From assembly GCA_016789885.1 (NCBI GenBank), contig JAEUPZ010000030.1:1-64000 (forward strand): 64,000 bases of DNA, read 5' to 3'. The notes beneath the pieces were generated by a model that did not search any database, was not told the origin of the DNA, and saw nothing but the letters and a program-made list of their open reading frames with translations. Each line of letters starts with the position of its first letter. Position 1 is the first letter of the stretch. The position numbers were made by a program, and so were the translations under genes. The stretch is from Chromatiales bacterium. GTDB taxonomy: Bacteria; Pseudomonadota; Gammaproteobacteria; Steroidobacterales; GCA-2729495. This document shows positions 8,575 through 16,587 of this stretch, in pieces.

Positions 8575-9389
8575 CAGCCGCCGGTGGCGCCCGGCCGCGA
8601 CCAGAGGATGTTGGTCTGCCGCTCCTGCCGCAGCAGCTCGGCGGCCGTGCAGGGCACGAGCCCGCCGGCACCGATGCGGCTTGGCACGAGGCCCGCGCCG
8701 GTCAGCAGGCCGACCAGGTCGGCGGGGTCGACGCCGCCGCGGCGCATGAACCCCGGCGAGAACTCGCCGAGCAGCCACTGGCAGCGCCCGAGCAGGCGCG
8801 GGGCGCCGCGGAGGGCGGCCAGTTCGTAGCCCTCGACGTCGATCTTGATCAGCCGCAGCGGCCGGTCACCGAAACCCCGCCGGTCCCACTCGTCGTCGAG
8901 CCGCACGGTATCGACATCCACCGCCGCGCCGCCGTGGATCGGCAGCAGCGAGTGTCGTCCGGCATTCCCGTGGTCGTAGCGGTACAGGCGTTCGCGCCGC
9001 TCCTCCGGGCCGGCGGCCGCCGGTACCGGGGTGACGTTTGCCACGCCGTTGGCGGCGAGGTTGGCCCGCAGCAGCGCGAAGTTGTCCTGGTCCGGCTCGA
9101 AGGCGAGGATGTCCACCCCCGGAGGCGCGGCGCGGCCGAGCACCAGGGAGTACCAGCCGATGTTGGCGCCGACGTCGAGTACCACGTCACCGGGCTGCAG
9201 CCGCACGGTCTGCAGCAGGCAGCGCGTCACCTCGGTCTCGTAGCGGCGGTACTTGTAGAGATGGCGCCCGATGACGTCGTCGGTATGGACGCGCAGGCGC
9301 AGGCCGTGCTCCGGGATGGTCGCGTCCAGAAACGGGCGGCGCAGCACCCAGCGCTGGAACAGGTAGGCGGCGGCGCGGAGCGTGCTCAC
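8574..9389 (-). CDS. FkbM-family methyltransferase
   Basis: A 271-residue SAM-dependent methyltransferase of the FkbM (Methyltransf_21) type. Motif I is VVLDVGANIGWYS (69-81), the acidic loop is AFEPDQDN (96-103), and IKIDVEGYE (181-189) is the family hallmark. Such enzymes O-methylate sugars or other glycan components. The only upstream start in a good position is GTG 9389. It forms a two-gene unit with the GT4 gene (one-base overlap), so a methylated glycan residue is the likely product. The 157 bases upstream, to the 2OG-oxygenase gene, hold GC-rich sequence without a recognisable gene. Confidence 0.82.
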   Translation of the reverse strand: MSTLRAAAYLFQRWVLRRPFLDATIPEHGLRLRVHTDDVIGRHLYKYRRYETEVTRCLLQTVRLQPGDVVLDVGANIGWYSLVLGRAAPPGVDILAFEPDQDNFALLRANLAANGVANVTPVPAAAGPEERRERLYRYDHGNAGRHSLLPIHGGAAVDVDTVRLDDEWDRRGFGDRPLRLIKIDVEGYELAALRGAPRLLGRCQWLLGEFSPGFMRRGGVDPADLVGLLTGAGLVPSRIGAGGLVPCTAAELLRQERQTNILWSRPGATGG

Positions 9390-9546
9390 GGATCGGGGCC
9401 TGTCGGGGCGGGGAACGGCGCCGGCAGGTTACCAAACCGGCTGCTCCTTGGGGGTTCCGCCCACGCGGGGTGGCGTCCGTGCCGGGCGTCCTCTCTGCGA
9501 TGCCCCCGGCCCGGCACCCCGGGGCCGCGGCGCGGGCCGCTGCCGG

Positions 9547-10155
9547 TCAGAACCAGTTGTAGTTGAAGCTGACGCTGATGCGCTCGGCGGCCACGCGCTG
9601 CTGCGGCACCTCGTGGCGCAGCCAGCTCTCGAAGAGCACGACCTGGCCCGCGACCGCGGGCACCGTGACCCACGGCTGGCCGGCGTCGGCCCGCCGGGGC
9701 GGTGCTGCCATCAACCGGTCGAGCCGCGGGTCCTCGAACTTGAGGCCCGGCGCCCCGCGCGGCACCTGCACGTAGTACGTGCCGCTGATGGTCGACGTCG
9801 GATGGAGGTGCAGGCCGTGGGCCGCGTTCCGGCCCATGACGTTGATCCAGCAGTCCGTCATGCTGAGCGCGCGGCCGTCGAGGTCGTAGCCGAGGTCGCG
9901 GGCGTAGGCCAGCACGTGCCGGCGCAGCTTCGCCTCGAGGGTTGCGAAGGTCGATGACATCCGGTGCAGCCGGTCGAGGGACCCATAGGACGTGTAGCCG
10001 TTGGGGTAGTTGCGGGCGGACCAGCGCCGGCCGGCGGCGTCGGCGTCGCGCAGCTGGGCGGCCTCGCGCTTCAGCTCGCGGTTGAGCGTCGCGCGGCTGC
10101 GCTCCGGCAGCCGCGCGACATGGACGAGGGTCGGGAAGAGCGCCTGCGCCGGCAC
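9547..10155 (-). CDS. Putative 2OG-Fe(II) oxygenase (TIGR02466-like)
   Basis: A 202-residue protein of the putative 2-oxoglutarate/Fe(II) oxygenase family TIGR02466, recognised by ALFPTLV at the start, CWINVMG (102-108), HGLHLHPTSTISGTYYV (113-129), GQVVLFESWLRHEVP (170-184) and RISVSFNYNW (192-201). Candidate iron ligands are H116/H118 and H181, with R192 as the 2OG-binding arginine. Hydroxylation is the family expectation; the substrate is unknown. No ATG precedes the conserved region, so GTG 10155, 11 bases after the DUF1838 stop, is taken as start. This tight spacing links it to the Tat-exported DUF1838 gene. Confidence 0.7.
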   Translation of the reverse strand: MPAQALFPTLVHVARLPERSRATLNRELKREAAQLRDADAAGRRWSARNYPNGYTSYGSLDRLHRMSSTFATLEAKLRRHVLAYARDLGYDLDGRALSMTDCWINVMGRNAAHGLHLHPTSTISGTYYVQVPRGAPGLKFEDPRLDRLMAAPPRRADAGQPWVTVPAVAGQVVLFESWLRHEVPQQRVAAERISVSFNYNWF

Positions 10156-10166
10156 GCTACGCGGCG

Positions 10167-11240
10167 TCAGCCCGTCCGGCCCTTGCCGGACGGCACCTTG
10201 AAGCCGGAGGGCTTCCACGCGTAGCCGGGGTTCTCGGGCGGGATGTCCTGGGCGTAGGCCTTCCACGTGTCGACCCGCGAGTTGTCCGGCGTCCAGCCGT
10301 CGGGCACCGTCAGGAACTCGGGCGCGTGCTTCTCGATGTAGGCCAGCACCTTGGGCGGCACGTCGGCCAGCCCCAGGCCCTTGTGGCTGAACATGCGGCC
10401 GAAGAGCGTGGCATCGGCGTAGGGCGTGCCGCCCATCTGCATGAAGGGCCAGCACTCCGACAGCCGGGTGAAGCCCGCCGTGAAGCGCACGCCGGGCAGG
10501 CTGCGGTCCTCGAGCTCGCGCTTCGAGAAGTTGAAGGTGAAGTGCTCGGAGGGCGTGATGCGCTTGCCCGTCGACGACTTCGGCCAGCCCTCCGGCGTGA
10601 CCGGGTTCGTGTACTCGTGGGTGTAGTCCCACGAGAGCATCATGTCGTCGCCGTAGGTCTGGAACGGCAGGACGAAGGGATACCGGCCGTCGGCGTCGGG
10701 GAAGGCCGTGCCCTCGTTCATCAGCGTCGGGCTGTCGCCGGCGCCGCCGAAGAAGAACTTCGGGATCTCCTTGCCGACCTTGCCGACGAGCACGTCGTTG
10801 TAGAAGTGGTAGACCGGCACCGTCTTCTCGGTGAAGGGGTTGTACCAGGTCTCGAGGATGTCGCCGGTCTTCAGGTCGGTGAAGTAGCCGGTCTCGCGGG
10901 ACTTGAGCCACAGGTCGCCGTTCTCGTCGATCTTCGCGAGCAGCGCGCCGGTGCCCGTGTAGCCGAAGACCGGGACCATGCGCCGGCCCGGGATGCGCAG
11001 GTACATGAGCCCGTGGAAGGCGGCGACGATGGGCTTGTCGTAGGCCGCCCAGATCTTGCCGAAGGCGTAGAGATTGTCGGCGGGGTCGGCGTAGTCGAGC
11101 GATCCCTTGCGGCTGCCGGAGTGCGCCTCGGCCCGCAGGCCTGCGGGCAGGCCGAGGGCCGCGGCCAGGCTCCAGGCGACGGAGGCCTTGAGGGTGTCGC
11201 GGCGGCCGAGCATCAGGCTGTTGACGAGGCTCGAGGTCAT
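10167..11240 (-). CDS. Tat-exported DUF1838 family protein
   Basis: A 357-residue protein of the uncharacterised DUF1838 family. The N-terminus has a twin-arginine signal (GRRDTLKAS, residues 12-20, then a hydrophobic run ending near LPAGLRAEA), so it should be folded before export to the periplasm. The mature part is rich in aromatic residues, with features such as TGDILETWYNPFTEK and YHFYND that recur in the second family member at 29469. No catalytic motif is recognised. It precedes the 2OG-oxygenase gene by 11 bases and probably shares its transcript. Export and family membership are well supported; function is unknown. Confidence 0.8.
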   Translation of the reverse strand: MTSSLVNSLMLGRRDTLKASVAWSLAAALGLPAGLRAEAHSGSRKGSLDYADPADNLYAFGKIWAAYDKPIVAAFHGLMYLRIPGRRMVPVFGYTGTGALLAKIDENGDLWLKSRETGYFTDLKTGDILETWYNPFTEKTVPVYHFYNDVLVGKVGKEIPKFFFGGAGDSPTLMNEGTAFPDADGRYPFVLPFQTYGDDMMLSWDYTHEYTNPVTPEGWPKSSTGKRITPSEHFTFNFSKRELEDRSLPGVRFTAGFTRLSECWPFMQMGGTPYADATLFGRMFSHKGLGLADVPPKVLAYIEKHAPEFLTVPDGWTPDNSRVDTWKAYAQDIPPENPGYAWKPSGFKVPSGKGRTG

Positions 11241-11351
11241 GGGGGGCTCCGGTGGGACAGTAACGTGCGGCGGTGTGGCTGAGGACGCCGGTGCGGGGAT
11301 GGTGTCAGCGGCCGAGGCCGGCTGGGCATCCCGGCTGCCGGGGCGGGTTGC

Positions 11352-11780
11352 TCAGGGCGCTGGTGCCACGGTCTCGCCCGTGGGCACCGGCGCGGTCGGT
11401 CCCGGCGCCATGGTGGCCGGAACCGGGTCCACCAGTTCAACGCTGGTGGCGAAGTAGGGCGTCTCGCCGAAGCAGTTCGTCGGGATGCCCACGTGCTCCG
11501 AGTAGCGGATGCGGACCCGCTCGCCGACCAGGGACTGCAGCTTCGCCGCGACGGCGTCGTCGCGGACGCTGAAGCTCCAGATCTCCGGCGCCACGCCGCT
11601 GACGACGTACAGCGCGAGCTCGCCCTCGTAGGTCTTGCAGAGCCAGCCCTTGCGGGAGAACTTCTGCAGCACGCCGGCACGGTCGCCCTCCGAGTAGCTC
11701 CACCACAGCGTGAAGCTCGTCCAGGCGACGGGCACGACGATGACGAGGATCAGGAACCAGCGCAGGAAGCGGTTGGCCAT
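11352..11780 (-). CDS. Membrane-anchored hypothetical protein
   Basis: A 142-residue protein with one N-terminal hydrophobic segment (residues 6-26, FLRWFLILVIVVPVAWTSF). A small soluble domain follows, with SYSEGDRAGVLQKFSRKGWLCKTYEGEL (broken across residues 29-57), IWSFSVRDDAVAAKL, RIRYSEHVGIPTNCFGETPYF and a Pro/Thr-rich tail. This looks like a conserved family of small periplasm-facing membrane proteins of unknown function, sometimes given unrelated enzyme names in databases. The ATG at 11780 sits directly before the membrane segment. It appears to be transcribed alone between hemL and the DUF1838 gene. Confidence 0.7.
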   Translation of the reverse strand: MANRFLRWFLILVIVVPVAWTSFTLWWSYSEGDRAGVLQKFSRKGWLCKTYEGELALYVVSGVAPEIWSFSVRDDAVAAKLQSLVGERVRIRYSEHVGIPTNCFGETPYFATSVELVDPVPATMAPGPTAPVPTGETVAPAP

Positions 11781-11893
11781 GGCGGCAGGGGTCCGGGTGG
11801 TGCGGGGCGCGCCAAGCCTAACCGATCGGGGCTGGCGCCGGTAAGCGTCCGTCTGCTGGCCACGCCTGAGCGGAGGGTTCCCTGTGGCGCGTT

Positions 11894-13156
11894 CTAGGTC
11901 GCCGCCTCGTGCAGCGCTTCCGCCAGCGCCACGACGTCCTCGTCGCTGTGGGCCGTGCTCAGGAAGAACACTTCCGCCGCGCTTGGCGGGAAGTAGATGC
12001 CGGCCGCCAGCAGCCGGTGGAAGAGCGTCGCGTAGCGGGCCCGGGCCGCCGGCGTCAGCGCGCCGGGCGCGCGCCGGGGAGGACCGGCGTCCGCTGGATG
12101 CAGCCAGCACACCGAGCCGTGGCGCACGAGGGTCCAGCCCGGCAGGTCCCGGGTCGCGTCATCGAGCAGCTGCCCTAAGTCCTCGAGGGCGAGATAGGCC
12201 GTGCCGTCGGCGAGGCGGTCGAGGGTCGCCTGGCCCGCCGCCATGCCGAGGGGGTTCGCGGCGAGCGTGCCGGCCTGGTACACGGGCCCGGCCGGTGCGA
12301 GCTGCTGCATCAGGTCGGCGCGGCCGCCGCAGGCCGCAACGCCGAGGCCGCCGCCGATGATCTTGCCGTACGTCACGAGGTCGGGCCGGATGCCGGTGAG
12401 CCCTGCCATGCCGCCGAAGCCCGTGCGGAACCCGCTGATGACTTCGTCGAAGATGAGCAGCACGTCGTGCTGGCGGCAGAGTGCCGCGAGCCTGGCGAGG
12501 AATTCCTGGCGCTGGGGCAGCAGGCCGAAGTTCGCCGGCAGCGGTTCGATGATCGCGGCGGCGAGCGCGCCGCCCTCGCGGTCGAAGAGCGCCGTCAGCG
12601 CCGCCTCGTCATCGAGGGGGCAGACCCGCGTGTCGGCCACCACGGCGGCCGGGACGCCGGCGCTGGCGGCCGCGGGCTCGCCGGCCATGCCTGAGCCTGC
12701 TTCGACGAGCATGCTGTCGGCGTGGCCGTGGTAGCAGCCCTCGAACTTGAGGAGCTTCGTGCGGCCCGTGGCAGCGCGCGCGATGCGCAGTGCCGTCATC
12801 ACCGCCTCGGTGCCCGAGTTGAGGAAACGCACCTGCTCGACCCAGGGCAGGCGCGACGTGATCGTCTCGGCCAGCTGCAGCGAGTAGGGGTCGGCCGTGC
12901 CGAAGGTGAAGCCCCGGGTGGCGGCGTCGCGCACGGCGGCGACGACGCCGGGGTCGCCGTGGCCGAGGATCAGTGGACCGAAGGCCAGGCAGAAGTCGAT
13001 GTACTCGCGGCCCTCCACGTCGGTGATGCGTGCGCCGTGGGCCTCGCGCATGTAGACCGGCGTGCCACCGACCTGCCGGAAGGCCCGCACCGGCGAGTGC
13101 ACGCCGCCTGGCGTGACGCGCAGCGCCCGGGCGTGCAGGTCGTCGGAGGCACCCAC
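11894..13156 (-). CDS. hemL: Glutamate-1-semialdehyde 2,1-aminomutase
   Basis: A 420-residue PLP enzyme converting glutamate-1-semialdehyde to 5-aminolevulinate. Seen motifs: TPGGVHSPVRAF (15-26), NSGTEAVMTALRIAR (113-127), GCYHGHAD (140-147), DEVISGFRTGFGG (237-249; usual members read EVMTGFR) and the PLP lysine K265 in TYGKIIGGG. Length is close to the usual 425-430. It starts at GTG 13156, 6 bases after the hemB stop, and is the last gene of the cysG-cysK-hemA-hemCD-hemB-hemL operon. The small departures from housekeeping HemL fit the idea that this is a second, pathway-specific copy, though other HemL genes cannot be seen here. Confidence 0.88.
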   Translation of the reverse strand: MGASDDLHARALRVTPGGVHSPVRAFRQVGGTPVYMREAHGARITDVEGREYIDFCLAFGPLILGHGDPGVVAAVRDAATRGFTFGTADPYSLQLAETITSRLPWVEQVRFLNSGTEAVMTALRIARAATGRTKLLKFEGCYHGHADSMLVEAGSGMAGEPAAASAGVPAAVVADTRVCPLDDEAALTALFDREGGALAAAIIEPLPANFGLLPQRQEFLARLAALCRQHDVLLIFDEVISGFRTGFGGMAGLTGIRPDLVTYGKIIGGGLGVAACGGRADLMQQLAPAGPVYQAGTLAANPLGMAAGQATLDRLADGTAYLALEDLGQLLDDATRDLPGWTLVRHGSVCWLHPADAGPPRRAPGALTPAARARYATLFHRLLAAGIYFPPSAAEVFFLSTAHSDEDVVALAEALHEAAT

Positions 13157-13162
13157 GACGGT

Positions 13163-14143
13163 CTACTCCGGCGCGCCGGCCAGCAGCGCGGTGGCGCGCC
13201 GGGCGGCATAGCTGATGATGATGCGCGCGCCAGCCCGGGCGAAGGCAGTCCAGGTCTCCCGCTGCACGCGGGCGCCGTCGGCCAGGCCCTCGCGCGCCAG
13301 CAGTTCGAGCGCCGCCTGCTCACCGCTCGTCTGGTAGACGGCGAAGGGCTGGGGCAGCTCCCGGGTGAGGCCCGCCAGCACGTCGAGGTACGGCAGGCCC
13401 GGCTTCACCATCAGGATGTCGGCGCCCTCGGCCGCGTCGCGCCGGGCGGCCAGCAGCGCTTCGTCGCGCCGGGCCGGGTCGAGCTGGTAGGTGGCCCGGT
13501 CCTTGAGACCCGCCGTCGGCGCCGAGTCGGCGGCGACGCGGAAGGGCCCGTAGAAGCCGGAGTGGAACTTGGCGGCGTAGCTCATCAATACGGTTCGCCC
13601 GTGGCCCGCGGCATCGAGCGCCTGCCGGATCGTGCCGATGCGGCCGTCCATCATGTCGCTCGGTGCCACGCAGTCGGCACCGGCCGCCGCCCAGGCCGCG
13701 GCCTGCCGCGCGAGCTCGGCCACCGACGCGTCGTTCAGCACGTGGCTCAAGTCGTCGTCGAGCACGCCGCAGTGCCCGTGGGTCGTGTGCGAGCACAGGC
13801 ACACGTCCACGGCCAGCCAGACATCGGCGCCGAAGCGCCGCCGGAGCCCCGCCACCACGTCGGCGCCGAAGCCGTAGTGGAAGTCCCGGGCGTGCTTCGC
13901 CCGCGGCACCGCGAACAGCAGGAAGCGGGAGATGCCGGCGGCGAGGTCCGCCTCGACCTGCCGGGCGAGCGAGTCCGGCGTGTCGCGCCACACGTCGCGC
14001 AGGCCCGGCACCGGCTCGCGGCCGGCGAGGCCCTCCACGGCGAAGAGGGGCTGCAGGAACTGCCCCGGCGCGAGACGTACGTCGCGCACCAGGTCGCGCA
14101 CGTGGGGGTTGTCGCGCAGGCGGCGCAGCGTCAGGGGAGCCAT
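13163..14143 (-). CDS. hemB: Delta-aminolevulinic acid dehydratase (porphobilinogen synthase)
   Basis: A 326-residue enzyme joining two ALA molecules into porphobilinogen. The three-cysteine zinc site is intact (DVCLCSHTTHGHCG, C115, C117, C125). The other signatures are present: APSDMMDGRIGTIR (160-173), the catalytic Schiff-base lysines K192 (MSYAAKF) and K247 (LMVKPGLPYLD), and VYQTSGE. The ATG at 14143 lies inside the end of the preceding hemCD gene (13-base overlap). It is a normal-length HemB and should be active. Confidence 0.92.
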   Translation of the reverse strand: MAPLTLRRLRDNPHVRDLVRDVRLAPGQFLQPLFAVEGLAGREPVPGLRDVWRDTPDSLARQVEADLAAGISRFLLFAVPRAKHARDFHYGFGADVVAGLRRRFGADVWLAVDVCLCSHTTHGHCGVLDDDLSHVLNDASVAELARQAAAWAAAGADCVAPSDMMDGRIGTIRQALDAAGHGRTVLMSYAAKFHSGFYGPFRVAADSAPTAGLKDRATYQLDPARRDEALLAARRDAAEGADILMVKPGLPYLDVLAGLTRELPQPFAVYQTSGEQAALELLAREGLADGARVQRETWTAFARAGARIIISYAARRATALLAGAPE

Positions 14144-15648
14144 TCGCGCCACTCCCGGTGTCCGGGGAAGGGGGCGGCGTCGACGCCTGCGGCCCGCAGG
14201 CTCGCCAGCGTCTTGCCGGCGCCGCAGGCGTGGTGGGCCGTGGGCGGCAGCACGTCGGCCAGCGCGCGGTACTGCTCGATGCTGCTCCAGTAGCAGTGCG
14301 TGGCCTGTGCGGCCGCGGCGCGCAGCGAGTCGAGGGCTGGCCCTTCGGCGGGCGGCACGAGCTCGTAGCTCGCGAGCACGCGGCCGATGCCGCTGTCGCG
14401 CCAGCCGTCCACGGCCGACGCGTAGGTGATGGCGGTCCACTCGGCGAGCGGCGGCAGCTGCAGGACCGGCGTGGCCAGCGTCGGCACGAGGTCCGCGAAG
14501 CCCATCTGGTCGGCGCAGCCCTCGACCCAGTAGCCGCGCGCGGCGAGTTGCCGCCAGCTGGCCGGCCCGCTGGTCCAGACCCGCGCATCGGCCGGTAGCG
14601 CCAGGTGCTCGGCGGCGTGCCAGTAGGCGACGAAGATGGCGGGCCGGACTCCGGTCCTCAGTGTCGCCGGCACCGCACGCCGCGTGCAGAGCCGCTGCCA
14701 GCCGATGCCGTCGAAGGGCCGCGCCGTTGCCGGGCGCGGCGGTGCCTGCCAGCGGATGTGGTCGACGACATGGCCGCCGTGCCGGCCGCGCACGTGGCAG
14801 ACGAGGCCGAGGGTGCCGTGCCGCACGGCCGTCGCGCCGACGCCCGGGGCACCACCGCAATCGACGGCGGCCAGGGCCGCGCGCTCCAGTTCAAAGGCCG
14901 CCGCCGCGTCGGCATCGTGGAGCGGCACGAGCCGCTCCCGGGTGTCGATGTCCCGCGACCGGCACTCGATGGCGAGGATGCCCTGGCCGGCCGCCGCCGG
15001 GCACCGGGTCAGCGGCAGCACCATGAGCCGCGTGCCGGCGAGGAGGCGTACCGCGAGATCGTGCGTGCCGGCGTCGTTCCACAGGCGTTCCAGCCCGGCC
15101 AGCGCCAGCACGACGGCATCGAAACGCGCCGCGTCACCGGCGGGCTGGTGCAGCGTCGCGAGCCGCTGGTCCACGGCGCCGCGCAGGTCGCCGAAATCGA
15201 GAGCCGGTCCGGGCCCGAGGGCGGGCAGCGCCGCCGGCAGGAAGTCGGCCACGTTGATGCGCCGGCGCTCCGAGCAGCAGCCGATGCGCAGCCGCCCGCC
15301 GTCCCGCAGCCGCGCCTCGACGCCGGGCGCGAAGACGATGACGTCGCGCGGGTCGGCGCGCGCCGGCATGGCCGCCCGCGCAATCCCGGCCGGGCGATCC
15401 GGCGGCAGGTCCTTCAGCGAGTGCACGCAGGCGTCGACCTCGCCCGACAGCAGCGCGGCATCGAGTTCCGCCGAGAAGAAGTCCGGATCGGCCTCGGGCA
15501 GCGGCGTCGACAGGTCGCGGTCGCCCCGGGTGGTGACGGTGACGAGTTCGGCCGTGTCACCCTGACGCGCCAGCGCCGCGGCCACGAGCCGTGCCTGGGC
15601 CAGCGCCAGCGGCGAGGCCCGCGTGCCGATGCGCAATGGTCGTGCCAC
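14131..15648 (-). CDS. hemC: Fused porphobilinogen deaminase / uroporphyrinogen-III synthase-like protein
   Basis: A 505-residue fusion. Residues 1-300 are HemC: IGTRASPLALAQARL (7-21), TRGDRD (40-45), CVHSLKDLP (74-82, catalytic D80), LRGAVDQRL (155-163) and AAAGQGILAIECR (218-230). The usual dipyrromethane-cofactor site (GGCQVPIGA) reads VDCGGAPGVGA here, so the only nearby Cys (C264) is two positions earlier than expected. Residues about 330-505 look like the two-lobed HemD fold: VWTSGPASWRQLAARGYWV (357-375), CYWSSIEQYRAL (452-463) and CGAGKTLASLRAAGVD (475-490). Together they would convert porphobilinogen to uroporphyrinogen III, the substrate of CysG in the same operon. The HemD assignment rests on pattern and context. 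Confidence 0.75.
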   Translation of the reverse strand: MARPLRIGTRASPLALAQARLVAAALARQGDTAELVTVTTRGDRDLSTPLPEADPDFFSAELDAALLSGEVDACVHSLKDLPPDRPAGIARAAMPARADPRDVIVFAPGVEARLRDGGRLRIGCCSERRRINVADFLPAALPALGPGPALDFGDLRGAVDQRLATLHQPAGDAARFDAVVLALAGLERLWNDAGTHDLAVRLLAGTRLMVLPLTRCPAAAGQGILAIECRSRDIDTRERLVPLHDADAAAAFELERAALAAVDCGGAPGVGATAVRHGTLGLVCHVRGRHGGHVVDHIRWQAPPRPATARPFDGIGWQRLCTRRAVPATLRTGVRPAIFVAYWHAAEHLALPADARVWTSGPASWRQLAARGYWVEGCADQMGFADLVPTLATPVLQLPPLAEWTAITYASAVDGWRDSGIGRVLASYELVPPAEGPALDSLRAAAAQATHCYWSSIEQYRALADVLPPTAHHACGAGKTLASLRAAGVDAAPFPGHREWREWLP

Positions 15649-15657
15649 GCGGGCGCT

Positions 15658-16587
15658 TCAGCCCAGCGCCCGCAGCGGGGCGGTGGCCTCGCCGTCGGGC
15701 TGGCGGGCCGCGGCGAGGCTGGCGCAGTGCTGGCGTGCCCGGTGCAGGGCCTCGCGCCGCCGGGACTGCTGCGTCCGGGCGAGCTCCAGCACGTCGTCGA
15801 GCAGGTAGCCCCGCGTCCCGGCGGGCCAGCGGAAGGCCGTCGGCTCACGCTGGCCGAGATGCACGCCGGCGGCGAGCGGCTCCGGGCGCGCGGCGAAGCG
15901 TGCGAGCCAGGCGGCATCGTGGTCGACGTCAGCGGGGCTCGTGACGATGGCGATGTCGGCCCAGCGGGCGGCGCCGTCGGCCTCGTCCGGCTCGAACCAT
16001 CGGCCCACGGTGGTAAAGCCCGCACGGCGACCGGTGGTGACGGGCCGCCGGTTCCAGGCGGCGAGTTCCACGTGGCGCAGGTATGGCGCGACGGACGCTG
16101 ACAGGTCGCCGGCGCCGATGAGCAGCACGCGGCTGCCGTCGGCCGGCGCCAGCAGGCGCCGCACGAGGGTGCCCCAGGACGAGCCGCCGAGGCCCTGCAG
16201 GTGGGCGCCGCGCACGGTGGCGGCGTCGGCGAGGACGGCCGCCACGAGGGGGGCGAGGCTGCTGCGCAGCCCCGGCGCAAGGCAGTGCGCCGACTCGGCC
16301 CAGGCGCGGCGGAACTGTCCGGCGACGTTGGTTTCGCCGACCACGGCGCTGCAGAGCCCGGCCACCACCTCGAGGAGCTGCCGCCAGGCCTCGCGGCCGG
16401 CCAGCGACTCGCCGGCCAGGGGCGGTGCGGTGCCGATGCCGAAGGCGAGGCGGCGCAGGCAGGTCTCGAGCACGACGCCGCTGGTGCCCACCTCGGCGCG
16501 GAAGGCCTCGCGCTCCCGCGCCGTGCCCGCGCCCTCGCGGTGCACGAGCCAGAGCGTCGCGGGCGCCGTGTCGGCCGGCATCGTCAT
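15658..16587 (-). CDS. hemA: Divergent, shortened glutamyl-tRNA reductase-like protein
   Basis: A 309-residue protein aligning by eye to glutamyl-tRNA reductase: GVVLETCLRRLAF (37-49, with the catalytic-type C43), VVAGLCSAVVGETNVAGQF (74-92), the NADPH site VLLIGAGDLSASVAPYLR (154-171), NRRP, and RGYLLDDVLELART near the end. The usual family length is about 410-430; here the C-terminal dimerisation helices are missing or very short. The conserved active-site His before the GLDS segment is replaced by Gln (Q70). It starts at ATG 16587 in an ATGA overlap with cysK. Context makes formation of glutamate-1-semialdehyde for the downstream HemL the best guess. Activity is uncertain. Confidence 0.65.
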   Translation of the reverse strand: MTMPADTAPATLWLVHREGAGTAREREAFRAEVGTSGVVLETCLRRLAFGIGTAPPLAGESLAGREAWRQLLEVVAGLCSAVVGETNVAGQFRRAWAESAHCLAPGLRSSLAPLVAAVLADAATVRGAHLQGLGGSSWGTLVRRLLAPADGSRVLLIGAGDLSASVAPYLRHVELAAWNRRPVTTGRRAGFTTVGRWFEPDEADGAARWADIAIVTSPADVDHDAAWLARFAARPEPLAAGVHLGQREPTAFRWPAGTRGYLLDDVLELARTQQSRRREALHRARQHCASLAAARQPDGEATAPLRALG

